Source: Phoronis australis | Taxonomy: Eukaryota > Phoronida > Phoronidae | Reading direction: 5' to 3' | Length of the DNA: 64,000 bases | Assembly (NCBI GenBank): GCA_002633005.1 | Contig: NMRA01000345.1 | Location: 309,151-373,150, forward strand | Program-made: the position numbers and the translations under genes | The notes under the pieces: generated by a model | Seen by the model: the letters and a program-made list of their open reading frames with translations, nothing else | What the model was told of the DNA's origin: nothing | Databases searched by the model: none | Part shown: positions 50,101-57,560 of the stretch, piece by piece | Layout: each line of letters opens with the position of its first letter | How positions within the stretch are numbered: position 1 is the stretch's first letter

Positions 50101-52320
50101 ACAATGGGGTGCAACTCTAGGAAATTTCGGCATGGGTTGTTGCACAGGGTTTTAGTTAAAAATACAAGGTACCTGCAGCAAAAAATATGCAAACATGATT
50201 TTCTGTGCCATTGCATTCGTTGTGCCTTGCATGAAAATCTATCTACAAACTGAGCACGAACGCTGTGTGTAGAAAAAACACGTGCTGCTCACTTAAATAT
50301 TTGACAAAAGGCATGGCCTGAGTCCAGCTTGTTTCTCACTTGATGAAACTTTCACATTTATTGCAGTGAAGACGAAGGCAAAGAATTGCTTGGAAAACGG
50401 GGATCAGAATTCAAGTTACCATACCCACTCCAGGATCCTGAACAGACAGTCGAAGATTGCACAACAAAATCTCAGAAAGCCAAAAAATCAAAAAGCCAAC
50501 TACGAGAATACCTTCATGCTGGGCGTAAGCGCCGCACCCCGTATCGCGATCCCTTGAGTGGTTTCAGTGTGTTGACGAATGGCTGTGATCCTAAAGCAGA
50601 TTTGTTGTACCCGTTAAACGGAGGTGTTTACTTTGACAATGACGACTACAGGAGCTCGATGTACAATGGTTGTTCAGTGGACAGTTACGTGCCATACAGA
50701 TATGATTTTGACAGATCGCTTTATAACGGTGTGTACATTGACCCTTCTCAGTATCAACGGGCGAATGGGGCAGCATATCCAGATCTTGTGGCTAAGTATA
50801 GTTGTGGAAAGTATGGTGTTGAGCAGGTGTCCCCTTATGGCTTGAACCCACGAAGGGACAGCAATGAGAGTGACGTATTAAAATACGGCACTTCCGTACG
50901 ATACGACTGTTACACAGCCAATAAACTGTCAGATGGTTACAGTGGTTCAGACAACAAAACTCCATTTTACAACAGTGCTTATGGTGCGGACATGTACATG
51001 CCTGCACTGCCGTTCCACGTCAGCAGTTTTCAGGAGCAAGGCTCTGCTGACAATGGTGACCTTGTGCCACACCACAGTCTATCATCGAGTATGTGTGAAC
51101 TAGCCAAAGTGTGCCAACCAAAGGCAGTGCACACATCCGTCATTCGCAGCACCGATAGCAGACTGCACGGGACTTTGTACGAAGGAACAACCGTCCAGGA
51201 CATGGGGGCGTGGCCAACGTGTAGCTCTGCCTACCCGCCGTCACCCTCCAGTCAGGCCCAGTCTCAGGTGATGGGCTCGTCATGTCAGTACCAAGGTGTA
51301 CAGAACAGTTACTTATCAAGGAGTCCTCTCAACTCAAGTGGACACAGTTCAGCTAGTTCTAGCCCAGGCTCTGTGTACAATGACGAGTTTCGGTTGAGTG
51401 AAGACAGGTTAGTGTGAGACTGATCTTCCTGAGTGCAGATCTTCCGCCTTTCTTGTTCATCCCAAATATACCCCCATAAGAGAAATGTGCTAGAAATAGC
51501 TTGCCCAACAAGTTTGGTGTAATTACTTTGGGTGGCAATACAAAAATGTCCACCTGCCTACACTGCCAGTTATCAGAGAAGTTGACCTCCACTGAGCACT
51601 GTTCGTCTCATCAGCTATGTAATTTGAACATTATGTGGTTTTGCTGCATGTGTGCTCAGAGTCCCCCGCCCCCAGAAAAAAGTAGAGAAGAAGACAAAAG
51701 TCCACTAAAAAGGCAGGAACTACCAAAATTCGGCGAATGTAAAATTCATAGCTCCGAACATACCCCGTGAATCCTAGTAAAAAGTCGATATTCTCAAAAA
51801 TTCAAGCCCACCATTTTTTTTTAGGTTGGGTGCGCGCATGGTTGGACTGTCTCCATTGAACTATGTATATTAAATGCTGATTGCATATTGTTCTTCATTT
51901 GGTAGTAAAAACTGCTTTTTTGAACCATCAAAAATAGTTTATTATGTTTACTGACATTTGTAGGTAGTCCCTGCTAATCCGTTTTTATTGTTGAGATAAC
52001 AATGTCAAAATAACTACAGAAAATGTGATAGCTGACTACATTGTATTTGTAAAATAATGAAAAAATACAAAAAATGTAATTTGTGCCTTGAAATTATTTT
52101 GTGATTGTCTTTTTTGAGGTAGATTTATAATTCTGTTGACATTATCATCATTGTTGCTTTTGTCTGGTCCAGGTCCCACCTCTCAAGAGGTGGCAGCAGT
52201 ATTGCCGTACCCGTGGTCAGATCGACGCAGTGGGTCAACACTGCGTGGAACGATTACAGCTCGTGTCGACAAAGCATCCTTAAAGGCATGGATTCGGCGG
52301 CGGAATTGAAAGTAACATAA
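8112..52320 (+). CDS. AHR: Aryl hydrocarbon receptor (AHR/spineless orthologue), 11 coding exons, 754 aa
   Basis: Join: 8112-8170, 25033-25220, 39423-39514, 39870-39959, 44408-44543, 46130-46203, 46802-46989, 47572-47678, 48785-48926, 50367-51407, 52173-52320 (TAA). Every junction is GT–AG and the frame stays open across 2265 nt. Domain order seen: basic KRRKR (residues 12–16); bHLH with [12 protein letters not shown] (31–42) and a helix 2 ending SYLRTKNYF (73–81); PAS-A beginning [12 protein letters not shown] (114–125); PAS-B with FKSKHKMD (260–267) and SGYQLIH near 292–298; then a long Tyr/Ser/Asn-rich tail. From family knowledge, AHR sits in the cytosol with HSP90/AIP, moves to the nucleus, pairs with ARNT and binds GCGTG elements to drive detoxification, neural or sensory genes. 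The length is close to other AHRs. The alignment with human AHR is from memory, but it is continuous across the bHLH and PAS-B with a single one-residue gap. The start is the first ATG after an in-frame TGA at 8106. Confidence 0.95.
10361..10506 (+). promoter_or_regulatory. TALE/homeodomain motif pair in AHR intron 1
   Basis: TGACAGCTAATTA (10362–10374) joins a MEIS/TGIF-type TGACAG to TAATTA. The perfect palindrome CTGTCATGACAG lies at 10495–10506. Both sit in a repeat-free stretch. Confidence 0.25.
12741..13058 (+). repeat. 159-bp tandem duplication
   Basis: Unit begins TCATATGCAACTTTAAGAGT and ends CGCGAAGTACGTCAAG; the second unit starts at 12900. The copies differ at only a few bases, so the event is recent. 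Non-coding, in AHR intron 1. Confidence 0.92.
14824..14862. repeat. Perfect 18-bp hairpin, 3-nt loop
   Basis: AGTTTTTCTTGATCCAAG, loop GCT, then its exact complement. In AHR intron 1, with no T-run or gene end that would make it a terminator. Confidence 0.95.
16450..16474. promoter_or_regulatory. Palindrome of two GGATTA (OTX/K50-type) sites
   Basis: TGGATTATCC and its inverted partner GGATAATCCA are separated by four to five bases, giving facing GGATTA sites at 16451–16456 and 16468–16473. Functional status unknown. Confidence 0.25.
16790..17015 (+). repeat. Dispersed AT-rich repeat family C, copy 2
   Basis: Contains CATAATTGCCAAAAATAAC, GATGACAAAATAAAG and CTGTCCGCATTATTTTGTCC. Weak, order-based similarity to the other copies. 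Confidence 0.3.
20851..21230. mobile_element. Foldback element B, copy 1
   Basis: About 380 bp with inverted ends: GGGGTCTAATCTTTGTAC at the left, GTAAAAGATTAGACCCTGGG at the right. Inner arms contain TTGGCATTTTTCTGTTCTAC and GTGCGAACTCAAGATACG on the left, answered on the right by GAACTCAGAATAATCATC and GAGTTCACACGAAAC. Non-coding, in AHR intron 1. A related copy is at 58741–59145. Confidence 0.65.
25033..25220 (+). CDS. AHR: AHR exon 2 (complete bHLH domain)
   Basis: Acceptor TTTACAG|CCTCAAG and donor CACG|GTAAGG, entry phase 2 and exit phase 1. It encodes residues 20–82 plus the first base of Gly83. The basic region [16 protein letters not shown] (31–46) has the AHR-type SNPSKRHR signature that reads the TnGC half-site in partner with ARNT. 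The loop [16 protein letters not shown] (51–66) and helix 2 [12 protein letters not shown] (67–78) follow without gaps relative to vertebrate AHR. The exon is noticeably more GC-rich than the flanking introns. It stands alone between two introns of about 17 and 14 kb. Confidence 0.97.
26859..26921. repeat. Perfect 21-bp inverted repeat, 21-nt loop
   Basis: The left arm starts GTCTTTTATTTTTATTTG (26859–26879); its exact complement is at 26901–26921. The pairing extends six more bases on each side with one mismatch (26853–26927). Confidence 0.93.
27806..27840 (+). repeat. (GT)n microsatellite with two GCGTG steps
   Basis: GT repeat interrupted by GCGTG at 27819–27823 and 27833–27837. GCGTG is the AHR–ARNT core motif; in this context it may be only a by-product of the repeat. 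Confidence 0.85.
28485..28690 (+). repeat. Dispersed AT-rich repeat family C, copy 3
   Basis: Shares CGCACAAAAATAATTG, a TTGTTTTACGAAATC segment and CAGTACAAACTATGCTAGT with 46285–46470, in the same order and spacing. Confidence 0.55.
30341..30685. mobile_element. Foldback (MITE-like) element A, full copy
   Basis: About 150-bp inverted arms: the left arm starts AAATAGGTAAATAAAACAAC (30344) and ends ATTGTTGCGGAAAAAA (30481–30496); the right arm starts TTTTTTCCGCAACAAT and ends with GTTTTATTTACCTATTT near 30675. The loop is about 23 bases (ACTTCTTAAATTATATC…). No coding capacity. A second, one-armed copy lies at 59313–59510, so it is a dispersed element and not a chance palindrome. Confidence 0.8.
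34255..34590 (+). repeat. Decayed 'cccttgatggatgtt' repeat, copy 1
   Basis: Contains GCTGTATCTCCAAAATCCCT, TTGATGGATGTTTGGGAAAT, then CTTCTAGAGGCAGTTTTTGT and CCATGGCTGTATCTCACGAA. The motif order recurs at about 35500–35800 and 40795–40960, suggesting an old repeat that is itself internally periodic. Confidence 0.45.
35500..35800 (+). repeat. Decayed 'cccttgatggatgtt' repeat, copy 2
   Basis: Contains TTCCTTGATAGATGTTCGTG and CCCCTAGAGGCTATTTTTAT followed by CTACCATTGCTCTGT, in the same order as copy 1. Confidence 0.4.
37640..38010 (+). promoter_or_regulatory. Candidate conserved non-coding block in AHR intron 2
   Basis: A repeat-free block more balanced in composition than its surroundings, with many homeodomain-type steps (TGTAATTAAG, CATTAATTGATG, GGCTTAATTCC, GGCAATTACC, AATTACGCAAATGG). 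Its texture is like that of developmental enhancers, but I have no comparison to prove conservation. Confidence 0.25.
39191..39250 (+). repeat. 30-bp tandem duplication
   Basis: Two copies of a unit starting GGTCTGAGTGATTTGACTAC, about 170 bases upstream of the AHR exon 3 acceptor. They differ only in the last base. Confidence 0.93.
39423..39514 (+). CDS. AHR: AHR exon 3 (bHLH–PAS-A linker)
   Basis: Acceptor TTTTGTATAG|GGGTCC and donor GAG|GTGAGT, phase 1 in and 0 out. It encodes residues 83–113 ([10 protein letters not shown]…VSSLALE). The linker is poorly conserved in the family, so support comes mainly from the splice sites, the phases, and the position directly before the conserved ALNGF exon. 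The exit phase 0 before ALNG matches the vertebrate junction as I recall it. Confidence 0.8.
39870..39959 (+). CDS. AHR: AHR exon 4 (start of PAS-A)
   Basis: Acceptor TTTTGCAG|GCTCTC and donor CATCAG|GTACCG, phase 0 at both ends, exactly 30 codons (114–143). It encodes [20 protein letters not shown] followed by [10 protein letters not shown], nearly identical to human ALNGFVLVVTTDALVFYASS…DYLGFQQ. This is the first beta strands and helices of PAS-A, the domain that secures ARNT dimer specificity. Confidence 0.97.
40142..40155 (+). repeat. LINE target-site duplication, left copy
   Basis: CCGTCACCTTCATT abuts the poly(T) that is the complement of the LINE A-tail. The identical right copy is at 40767–40780. 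Confidence 0.88.
40156..40766 (-). mobile_element. 5'-truncated LINE insertion (reverse transcriptase C-terminus)
   Basis: A minus-strand frame (40288–40766) of about 160 codons with no internal stop encodes the C-terminal zinc-binding region of a non-LTR reverse transcriptase: [19 protein letters not shown], then the ligands CSFC…H…C in a CX2CX8HX4C pattern ([18 protein letters not shown]), then an aromatic-rich tail ending KWEKFI. The 3' UTR follows towards lower coordinates and ends in a poly(A) run, seen as 14 T at 40154–40167. A perfect 14-bp direct repeat, CCGTCACCTTCATT, flanks the whole unit (40142–40155 and 40767–40780). This is the expected product of target-primed reverse transcription: 5' truncation inside the ORF, A-tail, and target-site duplication. 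It is antisense to AHR inside intron 4. Confidence 0.9.
40767..40780 (+). repeat. LINE target-site duplication, right copy
   Basis: CCGTCACCTTCATT, identical to 40142–40155, marks the truncated 5' end of the LINE. The first codons of the apparent minus-strand ORF (MKVTV) are read from this host sequence, not from the element. Confidence 0.88.
40795..40960 (+). repeat. Decayed 'cccttgatggatgtt' repeat, copy 3
   Basis: Begins GAGTCCATTGCTGTATCTTC, then AAACCCCTTGAATGTTCTGG, ending near GTATCTCATGAG. The LINE at 40156–40766 inserted just at its upstream edge. Confidence 0.45.
41340..41711 (+). promoter_or_regulatory. Cluster of ETS- and YY1-type motifs
   Basis: CCGGAAGT at 41340, 41489 and 41686, ACTTCCGG at 41524, and AAGATGGCGG at 41384 and 41701, with a weaker AAAGATGGC at 41534. 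This is a housekeeping-promoter-like combination inside AHR intron 4. It may be a repeat carrying promoter motifs or an internal promoter. No transcript start is visible. Confidence 0.35.
41942..42292 (+). repeat. Diverged tandem duplication with CAT/CGT-rich tract
   Basis: Two units (from 41942 and from 42100) share GACTG(C/T)AGCCTATTTCTTA at the start, a CATC/GTCATC-rich middle and TTAATTTCGCCAAGT(G/T)TCGCTC at the end. The divergence is moderate. Confidence 0.75.
43981..44168 (+). repeat. Dispersed repeat family D, copy 1
   Basis: Contains CAATTCAAGTAACAGTCAAT, GTTGGTGAACCCCAGTAAAC and GTCGCTGATGGTTTC in order. The same order occurs at 57561–57730. Non-coding, in AHR intron 4. Confidence 0.6.
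44408..44543 (+). CDS. AHR: AHR exon 5 (PAS-A, continued)
   Basis: Acceptor ATTCCAG|TCAGAC and donor TCCG|GTACGT, phase 0 in and 1 out. Encodes residues 144–188 plus one base of Gly189. [20 protein letters not shown] (144–163) matches human [20 protein letters not shown]. The following [19 protein letters not shown] is the variable acidic PAS-A loop, where AHR proteins differ in length; here it is short. Confidence 0.96.
44544..46129 (+). other. AHR intron 5 (1.6 kb)
   Basis: AT-rich. A short imperfect ATT-type microsatellite lies at about 44938–44990. Nothing coding seen. Confidence 0.85.
46130..46203 (+). CDS. AHR: AHR exon 6 (end of PAS-A)
   Basis: Acceptor CTTTTTCAG|GTAAGATG and donor ATT|GTAAGT, phase 1 in and 0 out. 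Encodes Gly189 (completed) and residues 190–213. [12 protein letters not shown] corresponds to human LRCLLDNSSGFL. The exon begins with GTAAG, so the acceptor AG is immediately followed by a donor-like string; the frame is kept only if the acceptor is at 46128–46129. Confidence 0.95.
46204..46801 (+). other. AHR intron 6 (0.6 kb)
   Basis: Mostly occupied by a copy of a dispersed AT-rich repeat (46285–46470) also found at about 6.4, 16.8 and 28.5 kb. No coding sequence seen. Confidence 0.8.
46285..46470 (+). repeat. Dispersed AT-rich repeat family C, copy 4
   Basis: Shares CGCACAAAAATAATTG, TTGTTTTGTGAAATC and CAGTACAAACCATGCTAGT with the copy at 28485–28690. Lies in AHR intron 6. Confidence 0.55.
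46802..46989 (+). CDS. AHR: AHR exon 7 (inter-PAS linker and start of PAS-B)
   Basis: Acceptor TTCCTGCAG|ACTTTG and donor CAAAG|GTATGA, phase 0 in and 2 out. Encodes residues 214–275 plus two bases of Arg276. [15 protein letters not shown] replaces the human AMNFQGKLKYLHGQ strand. [12 protein letters not shown] begins PAS-B, and [12 protein letters not shown] (260–271) lines the ligand pocket. His264 corresponds to human His291 and Pro270 to Pro297, while Ser262 and Met268 replace Thr289 and Phe295. Confidence 0.96.
46990..47571 (+). other. AHR intron 7 (0.6 kb)
   Basis: AT-rich and featureless apart from the splice sites. I see no coding sequence or clear repeat in it. Confidence 0.8.
47572..47678 (+). 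CDS. AHR: AHR exon 8 (PAS-B core)
   Basis: Acceptor TTGTTTCAG|GGCCCAG and donor GGAGT|GTATGT, phase 2 in and 1 out. Encodes Arg276 (completed), 277–311 and the first base of Leu312. [10 protein letters not shown]…[20 protein letters not shown] aligns with human VLGYTEAELC…[20 protein letters not shown] with one residue fewer before SGY. An alternative GT two bases upstream would break the frame into exon 9. Confidence 0.95.
47745..48000 (-). mobile_element. tRNA-derived SINE, antisense in AHR intron 8
   Basis: On the minus strand the element has a tRNA-like head: an A-box-like TGACCTAGAAAG (complement of 47971–47982) and a perfect B box GGTTCGAGTCC (complement of 47928–47938), the internal RNA polymerase III promoter. 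It is followed by an unrelated body and a tail of three near-identical 21-bp units (47750–47812) and an A/T-rich end. The acceptor stem does not pair as in a real tRNA and the sequence runs on into the body, so this is a SINE rather than a tRNA gene. Confidence 0.75.
47750..47812 (+). repeat. 21-bp tandem repeat, three copies
   Basis: Unit beginning GATCAGGTACACGTTGTATC, repeated three times in phase within the tail of the SINE. Each unit contains ACGTG on the minus strand, the core recognised by HIF/SIM–ARNT dimers. Confidence 0.9.
48785..48926 (+). CDS. AHR: AHR exon 9 (PAS-B end)
   Basis: Acceptor TTTTCTTGCAG|TGATTAAG and donor CTGTC|GTAAGC, phase 1 in and 2 out. Encodes residues 312–358 plus two bases of Ser359. 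[33 protein letters not shown] and TCTHRQLS align without gaps with human MIKTGESGMIVFRL, WTWVQSNARLLYKNGRPDY and IVTQRPLT. The pocket positions equivalent to human Val381 and Gln383 are Cys and His here. Confidence 0.96.
48927..50366 (+). other. AHR intron 9 (1.4 kb)
   Basis: AT-rich. A short stretch near 49300–49370 (around AATGCTGTTAC and TTTTCT) resembles sequence at about 12690–12720 in intron 1, suggesting a decayed shared repeat. No coding sequence seen. Confidence 0.75.
50367..51407 (+). CDS. AHR: AHR exon 10 (transactivation region)
   Basis: Acceptor TTTATTGCAG|TGAAGACG and donor GAAGACAG|GTTAGT, phase 2 at both ends; codons 360–705 plus two bases of Arg706. It opens with [19 protein letters not shown], matching human DEEGTEHLRKRNTKLPF, then has basic clusters KAKKSKS (396–402) and GRKRR (411–415). 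Roughly 430–590 is very rich in Tyr, Ser, Asn and Gly with repeated YNG/YG/NG motifs, and the end (about 640–705) is Ser/Pro/Gln-rich. Vertebrate AHR uses a Gln-rich activation domain in the equivalent large exon. If the donor is not used, the frame reaches TGA at 51415–51417 after three codons (Arg706, Leu, Val), giving a 708-residue form. Confidence 0.95.
51408..52172 (+). other. AHR intron 10 (0.8 kb)
   Basis: Flanked by GTTAGT and GGTCCAG. It begins with an in-frame stop three codons past Asp705, so its retention would make a shorter protein. No other feature seen. Confidence 0.75.
52173..52320 (+). CDS. AHR: AHR exon 11 (C-terminus and stop)
   Basis: Acceptor TGTCTGGTCCAG|GTCCCACC, entry phase 2, open for 48 codons to TAA 52318–52320. 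The encoded tail ([20 protein letters not shown]…[10 protein letters not shown]) includes [14 protein letters not shown] chose this because the exon 10 donor is good, the phase fits, and a large penultimate exon followed by a short last coding exon is the vertebrate AHR arrangement as I recall it. The residues are not recognisably conserved from memory, so the exon rests on splice logic and open frame. Confidence 0.72.
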
Positions 52321-55300
52321 AGTAGGATGTTTCAGAGTATTAATCCTCTTAAGTTGCGGTGAAGAGATATAGACATTCACTTGTCATAGCTCGCTGATTG
52401 TGAAGCCCATGTGCCTTTATTCCATGTGTTTTTTCAACAAATATTCTGCTCAGTAAAGTTTTGCATAAATAGATGCGTGTGCCTTAACTCCAATTATATC
52501 ATAAAAAGTCCCCTGTTTAGGATAGGGAAAATGATTTATTTTCCTGAAGCTCATAAAAAATTTTATCAATAGGCAATAGCCGTTCCAAATTCAAGAATCA
52601 CAAGGAAGACGAATTTTGCATTGGAAGCTGTTTTCAACGAGTTATCTTAGACATGTTGATGCAGCAGTTCCGATATTTGAGAAATTTGTGCGACAGAATC
52701 TCATATAATAGTGCCGCTGGTACCACGATGTGAATGTCAGTGAGGACTGTTTGAGTCAATTTCAAGACATTCGGGTATTTCAGTGTGAACATGTGCAAAT
52801 CATACGCGTTCCGTAAAAATCTGCGCGTGCACAGTACAGTATTTCTTGCTGTTATTGCTAGCTTTGAGATTTCACTTTTGAACAAAATTTCAGCTACCTG
52901 TAGTCACTTACATTTTTATTCTTCATGTTTTCAGTGAAAAGGCGCGAGTTAGGACAGCCATTTTGGACACTGGGACCAGCGGCTCATTACAGCCTTGAGT
53001 TTACGTAACCAAACAACATACATTTTTCCATTGGACCATGTCAAACCAAAGTACTTCACAGAAGCGGGCGATGTTGAGAATGAGTGCAACTGAGCCTTTA
53101 CATTCTGTGCTGTGAAGATTTTTTTGTAACTTGAATGCTAGCATTCCACACCATCAGAATTGAGGGGCGCACTTAATAATTCTCCAGCTGGTATATATTA
53201 GAGGTCTTGGTTGAGACATCCAGGAAGTTTGTGAGCATTGTGGGTATTTACATATGGTGTACCAACTTAATGCAGCTTCTTAGTGTAAGAAGCTGCTCAG
53301 CCGTGGTGAGTTTGCTGCTATTTAGCTTGTGCAACCGAACACGGTCCCGTATTGTTCGCAAAGAACCGTAAGTCGTGCAAAAGCATCCCTATGGTTCGTT
53401 TTATGAATAATGACTTATGACTTAAGTCAGAAATTTTGACTTAGGCTTGCATTTTTCAGATTTTGCCCTGTAAATGTTAGCATACCACAGCACCGTTCAG
53501 AAATAATTGACGTGAACTACCTGAGCAATTACCAATTAAAGGTATATTTTCAGAAACCCTGCCAAGGCAAGATAAAATTGTTAGGAATAGTCGTGAGGAG
53601 CCTAGGACAAGATTTCTGATTTATGTTTTAAGTCACTTTTTCTAAAACGGACCCCTGATCACATTAGGTATGAATCTCTTTAGTTGAGTTTGTGTAGGGC
53701 CCTAGAAAAGTGTCCAAAGAGGCTAATTTTGGAACATCTTACCTCAGGAATGGTTGATGTGATCCAAGTTCAACTTTTACATACTATGCTGTGTGCACAG
53801 TGTTCTCTAACGTGTTGTAAAGAAGTTTTCAAAATGGCTCACCTTGCATGAGAAGCTTCAAAAACTGAGATTTTTTGCAACTTTCATGAAAAAATTTTAA
53901 ACTTGTAGAGAGCAAAACGAAATGAAATTTTAGAAAACTGTTCAGCGTTTCTCAGTCAGATCTCATCTAGCACATTTGATAGGAAATAAAATTTAACCAT
54001 GTTGTTGATACTGTTGTTTTGCTCTCTATGTAGCTTTCTTTTTGTTAAATTTTACTAAAAATACATGGTTATGTGACCTAATTAATGACACATTGGTTAA
54101 GTCATGAAATTTTACACGCTTTCCACATTTTAGAAAATGCATATGTCTACCAGTTGTTATCTACAGCTTTGTAGGTATTTGGCTAAATACATAAGACTAC
54201 TCAAGAAAGTCTTGCATAAGGTTAAGATGGGATTTGCTCTTGAGAGGCCCGTTTTGTCCAATAAAAGGATTTGCCTATTTAATTTGCCTTGTTCTGTTCG
54301 TGAAAATGAACTGATTTGATGATTGTTGTCAATGTATTATCATTATTTATTCTGTCTGCACTACACAATCACACCATTGTAAAGTTGAGTATTGATTGAA
54401 GTTCTCATTGTATTGAATTTTATTGTAATTTATTCCATAAGATCAGGGTGTCTTTGAAATATTTTTGCTTCCCTTAGCTCACTCTACCCTCACTCCTCTG
54501 AGATGGGTTGAGGTAAAAAATTATTCCAGTTTTGGTATGAAACTTTAGGTAATTACCCTGAAATCAATTTAAACGCATTTAATAATAATTTGGCTGCCGG
54601 TAAAAGTGATTTCATTGAAGCTGGTGTTCTGTGGAAACGTTCAGGTGTCTGATCCACCCTGCTGCACAGGGATAACAAGTATTCTAGTTTTGTATTTTCT
54701 TTTTAATATTTGGGATAAATAGATAATTTCATGTTCTCACCCGTGATTTCCCTTATTGACACACCTCGTGAAATTTGGAGATGTCCTTGGGTCATAAGTC
54801 CTCCAATCTCTCTGGACATTTGGCAAGTGGTACCCTAAGGCTGTTTGCATGCAGCTGGATGAGAATGCTTGCACTGTTCACTCCAGAGTATCCATTGAAT
54901 TCCTCCACACATCCGTGGCTTGATGGCGATGGAGCTAGCCTCTATTCACGGGCTTGGCCCAGTGTGCATTGGATGAGTTAATTGCGGTTGTAAACCAACC
55001 CACCTGTTAAACCTACTTGTCAAAAATGAATAAGTAAAGCAAACGACCAACGTGACTGTTCTTAAAATTGAAAAGTAAACATTATTCGTTTCCGAATTTT
55101 TAGTTATAAGAAAAATTAGCAATTAGGTTTTCTTCTGAAGTGGGGCTGAGCCACAGGCATTAATTAACTTTTATAAAAGTACAGGTTAGTCACAGTTGGG
55201 CTTATGGCGTTGGGGTAACAAAAGACCAGAGCGTAGGAGTAATGCCTCATGGGAATCTAGTAATGGGTAAAAACAGTCTCTCCAATTTTTCTAAGATTAA

Positions 55301-56160
55301 GAGAATGAGAAAGATGTCCTGAACTGCACTCAAATCTCCGGGTTGGTTGCTTCACAGGAAATAAACCTCATTTAAATGTAATTAATGCCTTACATATATT
55401 GTATAAAGTTAGAATTCCGTGTTGATCTCGTGTGATATAATCGTGGCCATTTTCACTGTACTTTCCTGAGGCTGTTGTTGAGAATTATTATTTTTCTATA
55501 CTCCATACCGCCTGTGGTCTTAGTCGCTGTTGTGACCGTAGACATCTATGGTTGTGACACTGGCGAATCTCAAGATGTCGTAAGTCAGGGCCTTGCCACA
55601 ATTTTCGAAGTGGTTTCCCGTTTCCTTATGTTTCTTTTCGTTGCTATATTGCTAGGGCAATTTAGTGCTCCACTTTCAAAACTGACTGAATTCTTTGGAA
55701 TGGTGGGGTTTAAGGTAACTTTTTTAATCCTGGGCACCTGAATTGCAACGTTGAGAGGTTTTGGTCACGTTTTTTCTTTCAAGTTTTTAAAGAGACCTGT
55801 AAGTCCTCTTGCTGTATTAACATGGTATGTTAGGATTTGATGATTTGTCTGACTGGTAGACTGTGGCATATTTCAGTGTATGTTGAATTGTTATCTATTT
55901 TCATAAAAATGTTGTTTTGTGCAAATACAGTTATTGTGAACATTCCACTTGGTAGTTTCTAGTTATTCCACTAAGCACTCCATGAAAACAATGTGTAATT
56001 GCAAATTGATAATCAAATGATTTCGCAGCGCTTCAGGTACTAATTTTTTTAATCATAACTATAACTGTTACTTGTAATGTACACCGTTGAATTTCTGAAT
56101 CAGGTGTACATCCTGAAATCATGGCAATAAACTGATAGAAAGTCACCTCTGAAGAACATT
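52321..56160 (+). other. AHR 3' UTR and flanking sequence, end uncertain
   Basis: No gene recognised. Candidate AATAAA polyadenylation signals are at 53985–53990, 54260–54265 and 56126–56131. Vertebrate AHR messages have long 3' UTRs, so the last is possible, but I cannot choose between them. An open frame at 55475–55741 encodes a hydrophobic peptide without family features. Confidence 0.4.
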
Positions 56161-57560
56161 GAAATTTTTGTTCTATTGAGGTTGTTTCATATGTTCTTGA
56201 TTGAAAAGCTTTTAATGAGCAACTTTCCGAGTGTGAAGCCTGGGATGCAGGAAATTCAGCGTGCTGCGCTAGTCATGCACCGAAAGACAAGAAAAAAGGA
56301 AGATACGTCCATAATTATTGCAATTATGAGCAGTTGGAAGAGGTCTATTTGTTGTTTCGAATTTCCAAAATGAAACCCTTTGTAAGGAATTTTGTTGGGA
56401 AACGCAACCTCAGCTTTTCTGATAGGAATTTTGTGGGAAGAGTGATATATGGGCAAGTAGGAAAAGTCGGCTTTCTCAGCGGTCGTGTTAAATGTACAGC
56501 TTCTATGGGGGTACCCACCCCCGACAAAACTCATCAATTCCAACGTTAATCCTTAAATGCTTTGTTAATATCTTGTTGAAAAATTCTCATGTCAGGTTCA
56601 ATTAACATTGGCTTTGGAACGAGTTTTGACCGAATTCGTCTGCGTTCAAATTTGTTTTATGGAAATGGAAAGAGTATGTTTGAAGTCACAAAATTCCAAA
56701 CATCTGAAATTAAAAAGTGATACCATTTCTTTCTTTTGTTGCAAACCGTTGGTTCACGACAGTCGCACAAGCCCACCCCGCATGCCCTCAAAATATTTAC
56801 AACACAAAACTCAGAAATTCAGGTATTAAAAAGACATGGAGCGCGGCGCGAAAAATCGTCAAGCAAATCCTGACGAAAGAACCATCTCGCAACAGCAATT
56901 CACTGTCCCTGTGAGTAAATTTTCAGAAAAGGCACGAAATTCAGAGTTTTTTAAATACGCGCCAAGGAAAAAATCCTGTGGTTACAGATTCTAATCTTCC
57001 TCCCACTTACCATAAATGTGCGCATGCACTCACAGTCAGTTGTTAAAGTCACTCGAGATTAAAGGCGACAGATACCATATAAGGATACGTGCTTTGCCTT
57101 GGAGAAAAATCGACGAAGTGGCGAGCAGTGGACAGTTTTTTTTGAAATTTGAAACTAAAAGAAAATGCTTTGGTATCTACAGAAAATCAAAAAAAATTTA
57201 AAGTTCGAAATGCCGCAATAGACGATGCTTATGTTAGATGTCATTTCGAAAAAACACAATTTATGATTAAGCTTTAATTGTATTGAAATTCATTTTTGTA
57301 GTTGCTCAAAATAAATCGGAATTTCACCCCTTTCCAGTTCACTAACAGGTTGTTTTACCTCAAGCTGGTATCATCTACAGTAATACCCGGTAATGCGTAG
57401 TTGGCGGAGTGAAATTAGTAAAAGTGCATAGTTTCTTACAACCTTTAGTTAGTCGCAAGGCAACATGCCGCCCAACATGCCCTGATTGGCTGGTTAAAAA
57501 GGGAAATTCAAATTAGGCCATTAACTCTTATGAAAACGGTCTCGTGTAATATCCCTTTCT

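Noticed and set aside
52183-52380. Minus-strand 65-codon ORF opposite AHR exon 11
   Set aside because: It overlaps the plus-strand last exon, which has splice and phase support; the minus frame has none.
55475-55741. Hydrophobic 88-codon ORF downstream of AHR
   Set aside because: Membrane-like composition arises from T-rich DNA; no signal peptide logic, exon partners or family match.
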